Positions 16,237 to 24,648 of a DNA stretch of 57,316 nt are shown here, piece after piece; position 1 is the first letter of the stretch; each line of letters opens with the position of its first letter. The stretch is taken from assembly GCA_012799825.1 (NCBI GenBank), contig JAAZKK010000118.1, positions 1 to 57,316 of the forward strand, in the 5' to 3' direction. The translations under genes and the position numbers were made by a program. This stretch comes from Clostridiaceae bacterium. Its GTDB lineage: Bacteria; Bacillota; Clostridia; Saccharofermentanales; DTU023. Under the pieces are notes generated by a model that worked only from the letters and a program-made list of their open reading frames with translations, was not told the DNA's origin and did no database searches.

Positions 16237-17160
16237 TTAATACTTCCCATAACTAAAGTAGTACGACGAGCTGTACTCATTCCTTACGCCTTCGCCTATT
16301 GCAAAACGTGTCCACGACGCCTTAAACATCTGATTATAATGCGCCGATGATGTCTTGATATAATCAAGACAATCCTCAACCGTATAGAATTTGCCACCAT
16401 CGCTAATACAGCATGAACCTTGAGCGTACTGTCCGCCGTATGTGTTATAAATCCATCCGCGTTCATTAGCTATGCAGTCTTTTTCTCCTTGACAGTAGTC
16501 ACACCCAGGGCATGGCATTGGACGTGTATGGCTAAAAAGACGCAAAAGTTCTTTTGCACGGATGTTTGCGATTTTTTGTTGCGTTGCATCGCCATACGAC
16601 ACCCTGACCGAATTTCCTACTCGTGCGCGTTCTTCGTTAATCATCGCAACGAGGTTTGCCGGTGTAAACGGGCGCTTTGCCTTCGTTGTCGCCGTCGTAG
16701 TGGTCGTTGTGGTCGTGGTCGCAGACTTCTTTGTTGTCGTCGGCTTAGGCGTTGACTTCGTTGTTGTAATCGTCCGCGTTGTAGGTTTCGGCGTTGACTT
16801 CGGCGTCGTTGCCTTAGTGGATGTCGTCGTGGTCGTCGTCCGAGACTCACTTGCCGAGGTCGTTAATTCTTTTAGTTCAGCCTCTTTGGTCGTTGTTGCT
16901 TCATCCTCTTCTGTGCTCGTCGTCGATGTTTCAGGCATCGTCGTTACATCCTCTGTCGGTGTCGGTGCCATTGTCGTCGATTTGTCAGTTTCTTTCGGCA
17001 TTGTTGTCGTAGGAGACGTTTCCAACGTACTGTCTATCGTTTCATCTGGCATATCCGCTTTGCCGTTACAACGGCATCCAGAAAGCGTCGCTACAAGCAG
17101 TTCGCCCAACATTAACACCGCCGTGTAAATGGCGATTGCTTTCAATATATTTTTTTTCAT
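16237..17160 (-). CDS. Thr-rich lipoprotein with CAP/SCP domain (paralogue 1)
   Basis: The protein has 307 residues. A lipoprotein signal (MKKNILKAIAIYTAVLMLGELLVATLSGC, lipid Cys about residue 29) is followed by a long Thr/Ser/Pro/Lys stalk (about 45-165) with pure Thr runs. The C-terminal domain has CAP-superfamily features: FTPANLVAMINEERARVGNSVRV, RAKELLRLFSHTRP and a later HYNQMF..W..FAIGEG. The Cys-rich CPGCDYCQGEKDC insert is shared with the next gene. CAP domains occur in secreted proteins of unknown or adhesive roles. ATG 17160 has AAAGGAG. It forms a surface-protein block with 17219-18073 and the adhesin. Confidence 0.75.
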   Translation of the reverse strand: MKKNILKAIAIYTAVLMLGELLVATLSGCRCNGKADMPDETIDSTLETSPTTTMPKETDKSTTMAPTPTEDVTTMPETSTTSTEEDEATTTKEAELKELTTSASESRTTTTTTSTKATTPKSTPKPTTRTITTTKSTPKPTTTKKSATTTTTTTTTATTKAKRPFTPANLVAMINEERARVGNSVRVSYGDATQQKIANIRAKELLRLFSHTRPMPCPGCDYCQGEKDCIANERGWIYNTYGGQYAQGSCCISDGGKFYTVEDCLDYIKTSSAHYNQMFKASWTRFAIGEGVRNEYSSSYYFSYGKY

Positions 17161-17218
17161 TTTGCGTTGCTCCTTTAATATAACGGCCATTATTGCTGTC
17201 GTAGACGTTGCTTCCTCT

Positions 17219-18073
17219 TTACCATTTACCGTAGCTTAGATAAAGATACGTTGTTCCATTTCCTTCCGATGTGGAAAAAGTAAATCGGTTCCAGCTTCCT
17301 TTTATCATGAGATTGTAGACCGCTGAATTTTGTCGTATTCGCGCCATAAAGTCATCAACCGTTGCTGTAGCATCTTTGCCCGCGTAGCTCCCATGTGCGT
17401 ATTTTACGCCATACGTTTCCTTTATCCACTGTGTTTCGTTAGTGATACATTGCTTACTTCCGTGACAATAATCACAGCCGGAGCAAGGTATCGGACGCGT
17501 CGCACCAAAAAGTCGTATTTGCTCCTTCGCCCGAACATCTGAGATTTTCTGTAAAATCATATCGCCGTAGTACACCTTTACAGCGTTCCCTGCACGAGCG
17601 CGTTCTTCGTTGATTATCGCAACAAGGTTTGTTCTCGTTAGTGCCCGTTTTTGCGGAGATGTCGGCTTCGTCGCCGGTTTATGCACTGACTTCGTTGTTG
17701 TCGTTGACTTCGGAATCGGTTTTTTGATCGTCGTCTTCGTCGTCGGCTTAATAGAATGCGTTGGAGTTGTCACTTTAGTGGTCGTCGTGGGTATGCTCGT
17801 TTCAGACGACGTTTTCGGCGTGGTCGTCATCCTCCTCGATGGCAATGTCTGAATTGTCGTTTTTCTTGATGATCGCGACGTTGCTGTAGCAATAGTCATC
17901 AACGTGGTCGTAGGCATCGTTGTTTGTGCCTGAGCTATACTCATAATTGAATAAGTAGTAGTTGTTGCTCCCCCTTTCCCGTTATTTTTTGTACAGGAAA
18001 CAGAAAAGACAAGTGCCAGCAACATGATAAGACCTGCAATGATTCTTTTTGTTCCCACCTTTTCTATTTTCAT
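17219..18073 (-). CDS. Thr-rich lipoprotein with CAP/SCP domain (paralogue 2)
   Basis: The protein has 284 residues. The lipobox is SVSC after MKIEKVGTKRIIAGLIMLLALVF. The Thr/Ser stalk (about 30-140) is followed by the CAP-like domain LTRTNLVAIINEERARAGNAVKVYYGD, ATRPIPCSGCDYCHGSKQC and YNLMIKGSWNRFTF. It is clearly paralogous to 16237-17160 and in the same order, so a tandem duplication is likely. AAGGATAACGTC precedes the ATG. Together the two may form part of a donor cell-surface complex; that is inference. Confidence 0.75.
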   Translation of the reverse strand: MKIEKVGTKRIIAGLIMLLALVFSVSCTKNNGKGGATTTTYSIMSIAQAQTTMPTTTLMTIATATSRSSRKTTIQTLPSRRMTTTPKTSSETSIPTTTTKVTTPTHSIKPTTKTTIKKPIPKSTTTTKSVHKPATKPTSPQKRALTRTNLVAIINEERARAGNAVKVYYGDMILQKISDVRAKEQIRLFGATRPIPCSGCDYCHGSKQCITNETQWIKETYGVKYAHGSYAGKDATATVDDFMARIRQNSAVYNLMIKGSWNRFTFSTSEGNGTTYLYLSYGKW

Positions 18074-18125
18074 GACGTTATCCTTGTATTAACGGTTTTT
18101 ATGATCACATAAGACACGTAAAATA

Positions 18126-18527
18126 TTAGTCGCCGGATGTATTTTCCGGTTCATCATAGTTTATGTCTTCGTTATATGTGTCGCTTTCATCTGATTCTCT
18201 TTCTGCATAAGGATACGAATCAGAAAAGTTTTTCATGGCACGTATCCGTTCGACAACAATATCTCGTGTATAAAATGTCTGGTTGTTCTTTTTGTAACTT
18301 CCGGACGTTAAACGTCCTTCCACGATGCAAAAGACGCCTTTGTTTACGTGCTTTTTAACAACCTCTGCGACTCCAGCAAAGGCGATACAATCCATGTAAA
18401 CGGGGGATGTCTTGCCTTTGAAATAAGTGTCTTCTGCGATGGTAAACCTTGCAAAAGTGGTTTTTCCATCTTCTTCCTTAAAAAACGGATCACGCACAAC
18501 GTTACCAGCGATTGATGCTACACTCAT
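18126..18527 (-). CDS. ssb: Single-stranded DNA-binding protein
   Basis: The protein has 133 residues. It has the OB-fold pattern of bacterial SSB (SIAGNVVRDPFF, TTFARFTIAEDTYF, VYMDCIAFAGVAEVVKKHVNKGVFCIVEGRLTSGSY). The tail is acidic (ESDESDTYNEDINYDEPENTSGD) but lacks the DIPF-type C-terminal tip that recruits host replication proteins. Element-borne SSBs coat transferred or replicating single strands. AAAGGA precedes the ATG, and palindrome copy 4 stands 19 bases upstream of the start. Confidence 0.9.
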   Translation of the reverse strand: MSVASIAGNVVRDPFFKEEDGKTTFARFTIAEDTYFKGKTSPVYMDCIAFAGVAEVVKKHVNKGVFCIVEGRLTSGSYKKNNQTFYTRDIVVERIRAMKNFSDSYPYAERESDESDTYNEDINYDEPENTSGD

Positions 18528-18546
18528 GTTTTTTCCTTTCTTTTTT

Positions 18547-18568
18547 ACTAGTGAACCACTTCACTAGA
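18547..18568. repeat. 22-bp palindrome, copy 4 (upstream of ssb)
   Basis: It matches the consensus at 21 of 22 positions and stands directly upstream of the ssb ribosome site. The flank on the ssb side is identical to that of copy 6 before parA over about 20 bases, consistent with an operator. Confidence 0.8.
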
Positions 18569-18593
18569 TGTTTGTGTTTTAACAAAATTACTT

Positions 18594-19499
18594 CTAATAC
18601 CTGCGCCTAATATTGATCTGCACAAAAACAAGATAGGCAACACCGGCGAATGTCAATAAAGAGATAATCGAGATAAAAACAAGAGCACCGCTACCCCCGG
18701 TCTTGACTTCCTTTTCCGGTTTTGTCGGTTCGGGTACCGTTGTTTCTTCTTGTATAGCCTCAGATGGTTCCGTTGATACGGAAACTTCTACTTGCTGCTC
18801 TGTTGTTACAGGTGTCGTTTCCGGCGTTGGAATGACCACCGTGAATGTTTCGCTAATATCTTGAGACAATAAAATATCCAAAAAATCCTTTCCGGATACA
18901 ATTTCGCAACCTTCCGGTACTTCTGTCACGGCGATGCGATAAAATCCGGCACCAAGTGACATTACTGCTCGTCCATTTTCGTCTGTCTTTATTCTTTCAT
19001 GCACCCCCTTTTGTGCCGTGTAGACATCCACACTTGCGGCGATAACGCCACGGCCTTCAGCATCTACAACATCCACGGTTAGCGTATTGACGCGTATGGA
19101 CGTAGCAACGGTAATAACCGGCGGTTCTTCACCTTCTAAGGGAATTGACATGCCATCTTCTACGGCAAATTGCAAAATAGGCTGTGTATCGTCGAGGTAC
19201 TTGTAGCCGGGCGGTAACGCCACAGGCGTTACCGCGACCTCACCGAGAGCGGCAAATTGTATAAGCCCCTTCTCATTTGACCACAATTCCTGCTGTCCCA
19301 TGCTTGTCTTGACCTGACATAAAGCGCCGGCAACGGGCTTTACTTCACCTGACGGCGATTTTGCGACAATGCGGATAGTAACCGATTCACCTGCCGCGTG
19401 TAGGCTCAGGCCATGTTCATCAATCGCTTGGATCATAATGACCGCGACGATGATAAGCAGAACGATCACAATAAAAATAATAATTTTAATCAGTTTCAT
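18594..19499 (-). CDS. Membrane-anchored Cna-B-like protein
   Basis: The protein has 301 residues. An N-terminal membrane helix (IIIFIVIVLLIIVAVIMIQAI) is followed by prealbumin-like beta domains (ITVRIVAKSPSGEVKPVAGALCQVKT, EGRGVIAASVDVYTAQKG, ENGRAVMSLGAGFYRIAVTEVPEG), a Thr/Glu/Pro stalk (about 210-265), a GGSG hinge and a C-terminal membrane helix with a basic end (INIRRRY). There is no LPxTG motif, so it is probably membrane-held. It may be a sortase-substrate relative or a surface assembly factor for the element's adhesins. Confidence 0.6.
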   Translation of the reverse strand: MKLIKIIIFIVIVLLIIVAVIMIQAIDEHGLSLHAAGESVTIRIVAKSPSGEVKPVAGALCQVKTSMGQQELWSNEKGLIQFAALGEVAVTPVALPPGYKYLDDTQPILQFAVEDGMSIPLEGEEPPVITVATSIRVNTLTVDVVDAEGRGVIAASVDVYTAQKGVHERIKTDENGRAVMSLGAGFYRIAVTEVPEGCEIVSGKDFLDILLSQDISETFTVVIPTPETTPVTTEQQVEVSVSTEPSEAIQEETTVPEPTKPEKEVKTGGSGALVFISIISLLTFAGVAYLVFVQINIRRRY

Positions 19500-19589
19500 A
19501 TCTATTCCGTATCAAATTATCTTCCTTTCTTTATTTGTGAACTACGTCACAGCCTTCCGTTACTAATTCAATAATTTATCCGTCTACTA

Positions 19590-19614
19590 TAAAAAGCGGC
19601 ATTTCTGCCGCTTT
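19590..19614 (-). terminator. AAAGCGGC/GCCGCTTT hairpin
   Basis: A perfect 8-bp stem with the ATTTCT loop is followed on the minus strand by a short T-run. It comes after palindrome copy 5 and before the Cna-B-like membrane gene. Confidence 0.7.
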
Positions 19615-19623
19615 GCTTCTTTT

Positions 19624-19645
19624 ACTAGTGAATCACTTCACTAGT
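19624..19645. repeat. 22-bp palindrome, copy 5 (overlaps a stop codon)
   Basis: It matches the consensus at 21 of 22 positions. The TAG stop of the gene at 19641-19934 is part of the palindrome. A weaker partial copy (GTGAACTACGTCAC) lies at about 19537-19550, upstream of the Cna-B-like gene. Confidence 0.8.
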
Positions 19646-19934
19646 AACGTTCTAACTCAGCTTCTTGACTGTAATTTTTTGTAGGATAATTAGCTATCTT
19701 CTCCGGATTTTGCTTCAATTCCGTAATTTCTAAATGCACACTGTACACCCGAGATAATGACACATAAGACAACTCTGTCAGTAGCCTTTCACGAGTGATA
19801 ATCAATTCATCCATTTGTAACTTTGCACGCGAGTCTTTTGGATTATCTTTTAGGTGAGCTTTCAAACACTCAATGTTTATGGTCAAGTTAATAATCTGCA
19901 TTTCAGCCGAGTGATCATCTTTATAATCAATCAT
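19641..19934 (-). CDS. Small helical protein downstream of parB
   Basis: The protein has 97 residues, all predicted helix ([35 protein letters not shown]). I do not recognise it. The ATG lies inside the last codons of parB (8-base overlap) with GAGG upstream, so it is translationally coupled to parB and may be a partition or regulatory accessory. Its stop lies in palindrome copy 5. Confidence 0.7.
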   Translation of the reverse strand: MIDYKDDHSAEMQIINLTINIECLKAHLKDNPKDSRAKLQMDELIITRERLLTELSYVSLSRVYSVHLEITELKQNPEKIANYPTKNYSQEAELERY

Positions 19935-20886
19935 CTTGCACCTCTTTCATTAGCTTTTCTCTAGCTTCTTCGAGGCAACGGATGATTTCTTTGTCCTGTG
20001 TCTTCTTTGCCGTTACTTCCTCACCGGAGTTTAGGAGTATTTTGTGCTCATTTCCGTTACCAAAATCAAAAGACAATATACGCACTCCATCAGGTAGCTG
20101 ACATTCGCGCACGACCAGATTGATTTTTGATACACGGCAATAGATCTTCCACTTCTTATAAGCGTCAAGATATGTTTTCCTTGCCTTGTTGTTTTTCAGT
20201 GACATCAATTCCGGATACGTCGTGCTGTCTTTTTTTTCTTCCTTCTTTTCTTCTGCGATGTCCTCAGCTTTTTTTAACTTTTCGATACGACTTAGTGCGG
20301 CCTTCAAAGACAATTCCCCGGCATCCCAGAACTTTTTTCCTTCCTCATCAAGACCATTTTTTACAATCATGTAATCGGCAATTTGTCTTTCAGACATCCC
20401 CATCGATTGAGCGATGAGTTGACGTGTTGGAATTCCTTTTAGCGATTTGTCAGATTTTCGCAACATGGAATAAATCTGTTCTAGCCAGAGAATCATGTCT
20501 AAATTCTCTTTCACTTTTTGTTGTCGTGTAAGCGCATTCGTCTCAATAAATTGCAGTTGCTGTTCCAGTGCGTCCTGTGACGTGCCCTTTGCCGTGTAGA
20601 CAATCACCGGAACTTCTTTCAGTCCAGCACGCTTGGCCGCCTTAAAACGGCGATGACCGGCTATAATCGTAAATTTTCCGGGGAGTGTAGGATGTGCCCT
20701 CAAAAGCAAGGGCTGTAAAATACCCTGTCTTTTTACGCTCTCGTAAAGAGCCTCGTCTTCTGCTTCGCGAGGATCATACAGAATTTCGTTATGTGGATCT
20801 GAGAAGATTTCTGTAAGCGCAAGGTTTGTCATCTGAGAAACATTCGCTTTTTCTTCAATTTTTATGGGATTAGGAGAGAACTTCAT
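19927..20886 (-). CDS. parB: ParB-family partition protein
   Basis: The protein has 319 residues. The N-terminal ParB/Spo0J nuclease-like domain ([40 protein letters not shown]...[26 protein letters not shown]) contains the GHRR signature near residue 80. A helix-turn-helix region follows ([28 protein letters not shown], about residues 150-180). It would bind parS-type sites and work with ParA to partition the excised or replicating element. The gene starts one base after the parA stop. The palindromes on the element are the best visible candidates for its binding site. Confidence 0.9.
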   Translation of the reverse strand: MKFSPNPIKIEEKANVSQMTNLALTEIFSDPHNEILYDPREAEDEALYESVKRQGILQPLLLRAHPTLPGKFTIIAGHRRFKAAKRAGLKEVPVIVYTAKGTSQDALEQQLQFIETNALTRQQKVKENLDMILWLEQIYSMLRKSDKSLKGIPTRQLIAQSMGMSERQIADYMIVKNGLDEEGKKFWDAGELSLKAALSRIEKLKKAEDIAEEKKEEKKDSTTYPELMSLKNNKARKTYLDAYKKWKIYCRVSKINLVVRECQLPDGVRILSFDFGNGNEHKILLNSGEEVTAKKTQDKEIIRCLEEAREKLMKEVQDD

Positions 20887-20887
20887 T

Positions 20888-21658
20888 TTAAATCCCCCCC
20901 ACTAAAAATTGCAGAACTTCTTCACATAAAGCAGCATAGTCCTTTGATGCAGAGCATGACGGATCATAAGCCATGACCGGCATGTGCATGGATTCAGATT
21001 GGGCAACACGCGTTGTATCACGGATATAAGTTCTAAAAAGAGGCACATCTAGCGTTCTAATTTGCTCAATATTGTGTTGTGTTACAAGCAAGCGCTCTTT
21101 TGCACGTGTTAGCAATACGCCCATGAGCTTTATACCTATCATCCGGATAAGGTTTGCTTTCTTCATTGCATTTAAAACGCGTAATATCCCTTGTATCGAC
21201 GAATCAGCGGCAAGAGACGGTATGATCACATAATCTGCTACGTTTAACACGTTGGCAGTCAACACATCGAGCGATGGTGGACAATCATAAATGACGAAGG
21301 TAAAGTCATCCAGATCACCCTTAATCGCGTGTCTTAGATACATTTGTGGTGGAACTAATTCTTCTTGACGCAAAATCGCGCTTGCAGACAAAAACTCATC
21401 CGAAGATGGCAAGAGGTATAATTTGTCGTACTGTGTCTCTTTAATTGCATCAACTATCGTGGTACTTCTAAACAGCACGTCATAGATGGTAGGTTCTCCT
21501 TCTTTTATACCGCCTAAATTGCTTGTTGCGTTTGCTTGTCCATCCATATCCACCAGTAATGTTTTGATATTTCTCCGGGATAGGGCATAGGCAAGATTGA
21601 CAGATGTTATCGTCTTTGCAACACCGCCTTTGTTGTTCATGATTGCAAGTCCTGTCAT
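20888..21658 (-). CDS. parA: ParA-family partition ATPase
   Basis: The protein has 256 residues. A deviant Walker A motif NNKGGVAKT (about residues 8-16), [12 protein letters not shown] (Walker A' region) and [13 protein letters not shown] (Walker B) are present, as in ParA/Soj/MinD-type ATPases. ParA drives segregation of ParB-bound DNA. It is the first gene of the operon with parB and the small helical gene, and AAAGGAG precedes its ATG. Palindrome copy 6 stands 20 bases upstream of the start. Confidence 0.95.
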   Translation of the reverse strand: MTGLAIMNNKGGVAKTITSVNLAYALSRRNIKTLLVDMDGQANATSNLGGIKEGEPTIYDVLFRSTTIVDAIKETQYDKLYLLPSSDEFLSASAILRQEELVPPQMYLRHAIKGDLDDFTFVIYDCPPSLDVLTANVLNVADYVIIPSLAADSSIQGILRVLNAMKKANLIRMIGIKLMGVLLTRAKERLLVTQHNIEQIRTLDVPLFRTYIRDTTRVAQSESMHMPVMAYDPSCSASKDYAALCEEVLQFLVGGI

Positions 21659-21678
21659 ATTATTCTCCTTTCTTTTTT

Positions 21679-21700
21679 ACTAGTGAAGTAGTTCACTAGT
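21679..21700. repeat. 22-bp palindrome, copy 6 (parA operator candidate)
   Basis: It is ACTAGTGAA-GTAG-TTCACTAGT: the consensus in inverted orientation with one centre mismatch. It stands directly upstream of the parA ribosome site, with the same AAAAAAGAAAGGA flank as copy 4 before ssb. Confidence 0.8.
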
Positions 21701-22123
21701 AACCGTGTGTGCAATTCCAGCACCCTGCAATTCTTCTATTTCATCCACTCTTATCCTTTCGTGCAGACGCCTTGAACACGCCCACGCATTCACAAAGGAT
21801 CGAGAGTGGTGATTATCAGTTTTAGAGTTTGAGAGTTTATTGAGTGTTGCCTTCGGTGATTGCGTCTAACTAGCTTACAATCATCTTCTCGGCATAATTA
21901 TAGATATGAGCATATGTGCTCATAAAAAACAACGGACGCGCGTCCCGGTCATCTGGAAATGGCAGTAGAATCCACGTTAAGTTTAGATGAATAAGAAAAA
22001 ATGAGAGGATATGTCTAAGATCGTAAACACGTAGCTTAATTCAAAAAAAATATCAAGATTCTTTCAAAACAGTACGCATGAAGAAGAAGAAAAGCCAAAG
22101 AAGATTTCTTTAGCTTGAACGAG
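21701..22123. other. Gene-free stretch between parA and the attachment region
   Basis: I see no supported gene. It contains an 18-bp palindrome ATGAGCA-TATG-TGCTCAT at 21906-21923 followed by AAAAAA, and a GGACGCGCGTCC palindrome near 21933-21944. These may be regulatory, replication or recombination sites. Confidence 0.4.
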
Positions 22124-22383
22124 CATGTCCTTCGGTTTTCTACTGGGGTAAAACTAGGGGTAAAACTGAGGTATCATTAACAGTTTCACCCCTAAAAGCC
22201 AATGTATCAATATTTATTCCCCCAACGGCTTCATCGTCGGAAAAAAATACATGTCATTCGGTTTTTTACTGGGGTAAATCGGTAGTCCGCAGGGGTAAAA
22301 ATTGGGGTATTTCCCGCAATTTTACTCCTAAGAAGCCGAAATACCAGCCGTTTATTCCCCTAAAGGTTTCATTGTCGGGAAAA
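22124..22383. repeat. Tandem attachment-site-like units carrying the lysS 3' end
   Basis: Unit B (22124-22249) and unit A (22250-22383) share CATGTC-TTCGGTTTT-TACTGGGGTAAA at one end and a 33-base lysS-like end at the other (22213-22245 and 22351-22383; 28 of 33 identical, period 138). Both encode the same nine last residues FPTMKPLGE plus stop, so all differences are synonymous. Between them stand repeated GGGGTAAAA words (22145, 22153, 22273, 22296), which look like integrase arm-binding sites. Together they form a probable attR and a remnant of an earlier one. Confidence 0.7.
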
Positions 22384-23854
22384 GTAAAACGTCGCGGATG
22401 GAAGGACTATCAGTCAACAGCATGACGAGGCGATCGATGCCTATGCCGAGACCGCCTGTCGGAGGCATGCCGTATTCGAGCGCCTCGACAAAATCCTCAT
22501 CAGGCAACTGCGCTTCTTCGTCACCAGCTTCGCGCATCGCACGCTGATGTTCAAATCGGCGTCGCTGATCGTCAGGATCATTTAGTTCGGTATAGGCGTT
22601 CCCGTATTCGCGACCGTCAATAAAGAGTTCAAAGCGCTCTGTAAGACGTCCGTCCGTTCCGGGTTTAATTTTGGCAAGCGGCGAGACTTCAATCGGATAA
22701 TCGATCACAAAAGTCGGTTGCACTATTTCATCTTCTACGAATGATTCAAAGCAGGCGTTAAGGATGTCGCCCCACTTTACAAGCGGTGCGTTACTCTTGA
22801 GCTCTAACGCATTAGTTTGTCTTTTCGCTTCATCATCCGAGCCCATAAACGAAGCGAAATCAATCCCGGTTGTTTGTTTTACTGCCTCGATCATAGTGAT
22901 TCGCTTAAAAGGCGATTCAAGCGAGAGCGATGTACCCTGATACGTGATTGACAATGTGCCATTGACATGAAGGCACGCTTCACTGACGAGTTTTTCCGTA
23001 ATTTCCATCATGCCGTTGTAATCCGTATACGCTTGGTAAAGCTCCATCATCGTGAATTCCGGATTGTGCTTCGTACTCATACCTTCGTTGCGGAAATTGC
23101 GGCCGATCTCATAGACGCGCTCCAGTCCGCCGACAATCAGACGCTTCAAGTACAACTCCGGCGAGATGCGCAGATAGAGATTCAGATCCAGTGCCTGATG
23201 ATGAGTGATAAATGGGCGCGCCGCCGCGCCGCCGGGAATCGTATTCAAAATCGGTGTTTCGACCTCAAGAAAACCCAAAGCATCAAGCGTCTTGCGGATA
23301 CAACGGATGATGCGGCTGCGATCAATAAACGTCGTCCGAACATCCGCATTTGTCATAAGATCGAGATAACGTTTGCGGTACCGCGTATCGGTATCGCGCA
23401 AGCCGTGGAATTTTTCAGGGAGTGGGCGAAGCGCTTTTGCGTGGAGCTGCCACTCATTATTGCGAATGGAGATCTCTCCGGTGCGCGTCTTAAAGACTTG
23501 TCCTCTAACGGCGACAAGATCACCAACATCGAGCCCTTTCCATTCGTCATAAGACCCCTTGCCTAATTGATCTTGTTTGCTGAAAATTTGAATCGTTCCA
23601 GTCCTGTCAGATAAATCAGCGAAAGATACTTTGCCCATGCCACGCCGCGCCATCAAACGACCGGCAACCGTGACCTCCTGATCCTCAAAACGCTCAAAAT
23701 TGTCTACGATTTCTTTTGTGTGAGCAGTTACCTCGCACATCGTAATACGATATGGATTTTCTCCAGCATCTCTCAAAGCTTCTAGCTTATCGCGTCGAAA
23801 CTGCATCTGTTCCGGAAGATCCTCGGCCAGTACATTCGCGTCATTTTTTGACAT
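22352..23854 (-). CDS. lysS: Lysyl-tRNA synthetase, class II
   Basis: The protein has 500 residues, the usual length. The OB-fold anticodon domain covers about residues 60-160. The class II motif 2 is FRNEGMSTKHNPEFTMMELYQAY, and motif 3 is TGGLGIGIDRLVML near the C-terminus. It charges tRNA-Lys. Its last codons (LLFPTMKPLGE) are probably supplied by the element, because an alternative version with synonymous changes lies 138 bases away. Such 3'-end insertion keeps the gene intact. It lies 44 bases downstream of greA. Confidence 0.98.
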   Translation of the reverse strand: MSKNDANVLAEDLPEQMQFRRDKLEALRDAGENPYRITMCEVTAHTKEIVDNFERFEDQEVTVAGRLMARRGMGKVSFADLSDRTGTIQIFSKQDQLGKGSYDEWKGLDVGDLVAVRGQVFKTRTGEISIRNNEWQLHAKALRPLPEKFHGLRDTDTRYRKRYLDLMTNADVRTTFIDRSRIIRCIRKTLDALGFLEVETPILNTIPGGAAARPFITHHQALDLNLYLRISPELYLKRLIVGGLERVYEIGRNFRNEGMSTKHNPEFTMMELYQAYTDYNGMMEITEKLVSEACLHVNGTLSITYQGTSLSLESPFKRITMIEAVKQTTGIDFASFMGSDDEAKRQTNALELKSNAPLVKWGDILNACFESFVEDEIVQPTFVIDYPIEVSPLAKIKPGTDGRLTERFELFIDGREYGNAYTELNDPDDQRRRFEHQRAMREAGDEEAQLPDEDFVEALEYGMPPTGGLGIGIDRLVMLLTDSPSIRDVLLFPTMKPLGE

Positions 23855-23898
23855 AGTATCCCATGACTTTCTTTTTACTTTTAACTCTAAACTGACAT

Positions 23899-24390
23899 TT
23901 AATTGTTCTCGTCCGTCTTCGAAATTTTCAGAATAGTATATTTAAAAATACCGGCAGGCGCCGTGACTTCAATCTGGTCGCCCTTTTTGTGCCCCAACAA
24001 CGCTTGACCAATCGGAGAATCGCTCGATACTTTGTTTTTAAAAATGTCTTCTTCTTTCTCAGAAACAATCATGTATTCGTATTCTTCGCCGGTATCTTCA
24101 CGTCGGAGAGTTACCTTCCCACCAAGCGAAACTCGCGTGCGACTGATGTCTTTTGCATCAATGACCTTTGCGTTTTTCAGAATCGCTTCGATCTCTAAAA
24201 TCGCGACTTCATTATTCGCTTGTGCTTCTTTGGCCGCATCATACTCGGCATTCTCTGATAAATCGCCTAGCGCACGTGCCTCTTTTAGGCGTTCAGAAAT
24301 CTCTGCTGCTGTCTTCGTTTTGCGTCGATCAAGTTCCTCTTGTAGTTCGCGGATTTTGCCTAACGTAATCTCATATACTTTTTCAGCCAT
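23899..24390 (-). CDS. greA: Transcription elongation factor GreA
   Basis: The protein has 163 residues. The N-terminal coiled coil (TLGKIRELQEELDRRKTKTAAEISERLKEARALGDLSENAEYDAAKEAQ) has the acidic tip residues, and the C-terminal FKBP-like domain holds SPIGQALLGHKKGDQIEVTAPAG. GreA rescues backtracked RNA polymerase. I chose ATG 24390, with AAGGA ten bases upstream; a GTG at 24408 has no ribosome site. The greA-lysS order is common in Firmicutes and probably an operon. Confidence 0.97.
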   Translation of the reverse strand: MAEKVYEITLGKIRELQEELDRRKTKTAAEISERLKEARALGDLSENAEYDAAKEAQANNEVAILEIEAILKNAKVIDAKDISRTRVSLGGKVTLRREDTGEEYEYMIVSEKEEDIFKNKVSSDSPIGQALLGHKKGDQIEVTAPAGIFKYTILKISKTDENN

Positions 24391-24648
24391 ATTGTCACGT
24401 TCCTTCACATCTTAAGTATTTGCATGAACAGTCATGCGCTCATACAGCGCCAGAGGACACTATAACATGAGATGTAAAGTTTTACACGAATGATTTTCGA
24501 GAATCGTTTCAAACAATTCCACGAGCAAAATTTGGCCAAGCAGAAAGCAGATGGCCAAGTCACAACTCCTCATGTCCGGACTCACTAACAAAGATTATGC
24601 TCTTTCAAAAAAGACCTGTGTTCTATGGCAATATGCGCAGTATGTTGA

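Larger units (their letters stand above)
1..22249. mobile_element. Integrated conjugative/mobilizable element (right part), inserted at lysS 3' end
   Basis: About 22 kb of uniformly minus-strand genes with transfer functions (relaxase, MobC, PcfB-like protein), replication and maintenance functions (Rep-like winged helix, SSB, ParA/ParB), defence and anti-defence genes (AbiE, ArdC-like) and surface-protein cargo. It ends at a duplicated copy of the lysS 3' end. The DNA is more AT-rich than the chromosomal half and uses its own intergenic palindromes and hairpins. The left boundary and the integrase lie outside the window, so ICE versus mobilizable element cannot be decided; a VirB4 or coupling protein has not been seen here. 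Confidence 0.85.

Noticed and set aside
16562-17128. 188-codon Val-rich frame opposite the lipoprotein stalk
   Set aside because: It is the mirror of the Thr codon repeats of the lipoprotein (ACN reversed gives GT codons); no start signal.
21906-21923. LexA-type SOS box
   Set aside because: The arms are GAGCA/TGCTC and not the GAAC/GTTC of the Gram-positive box.
22967-23566. 199-codon frame opposite lysS
   Set aside because: It is fully antisense to the conserved synthetase core and has no ribosome site or recognisable domain.
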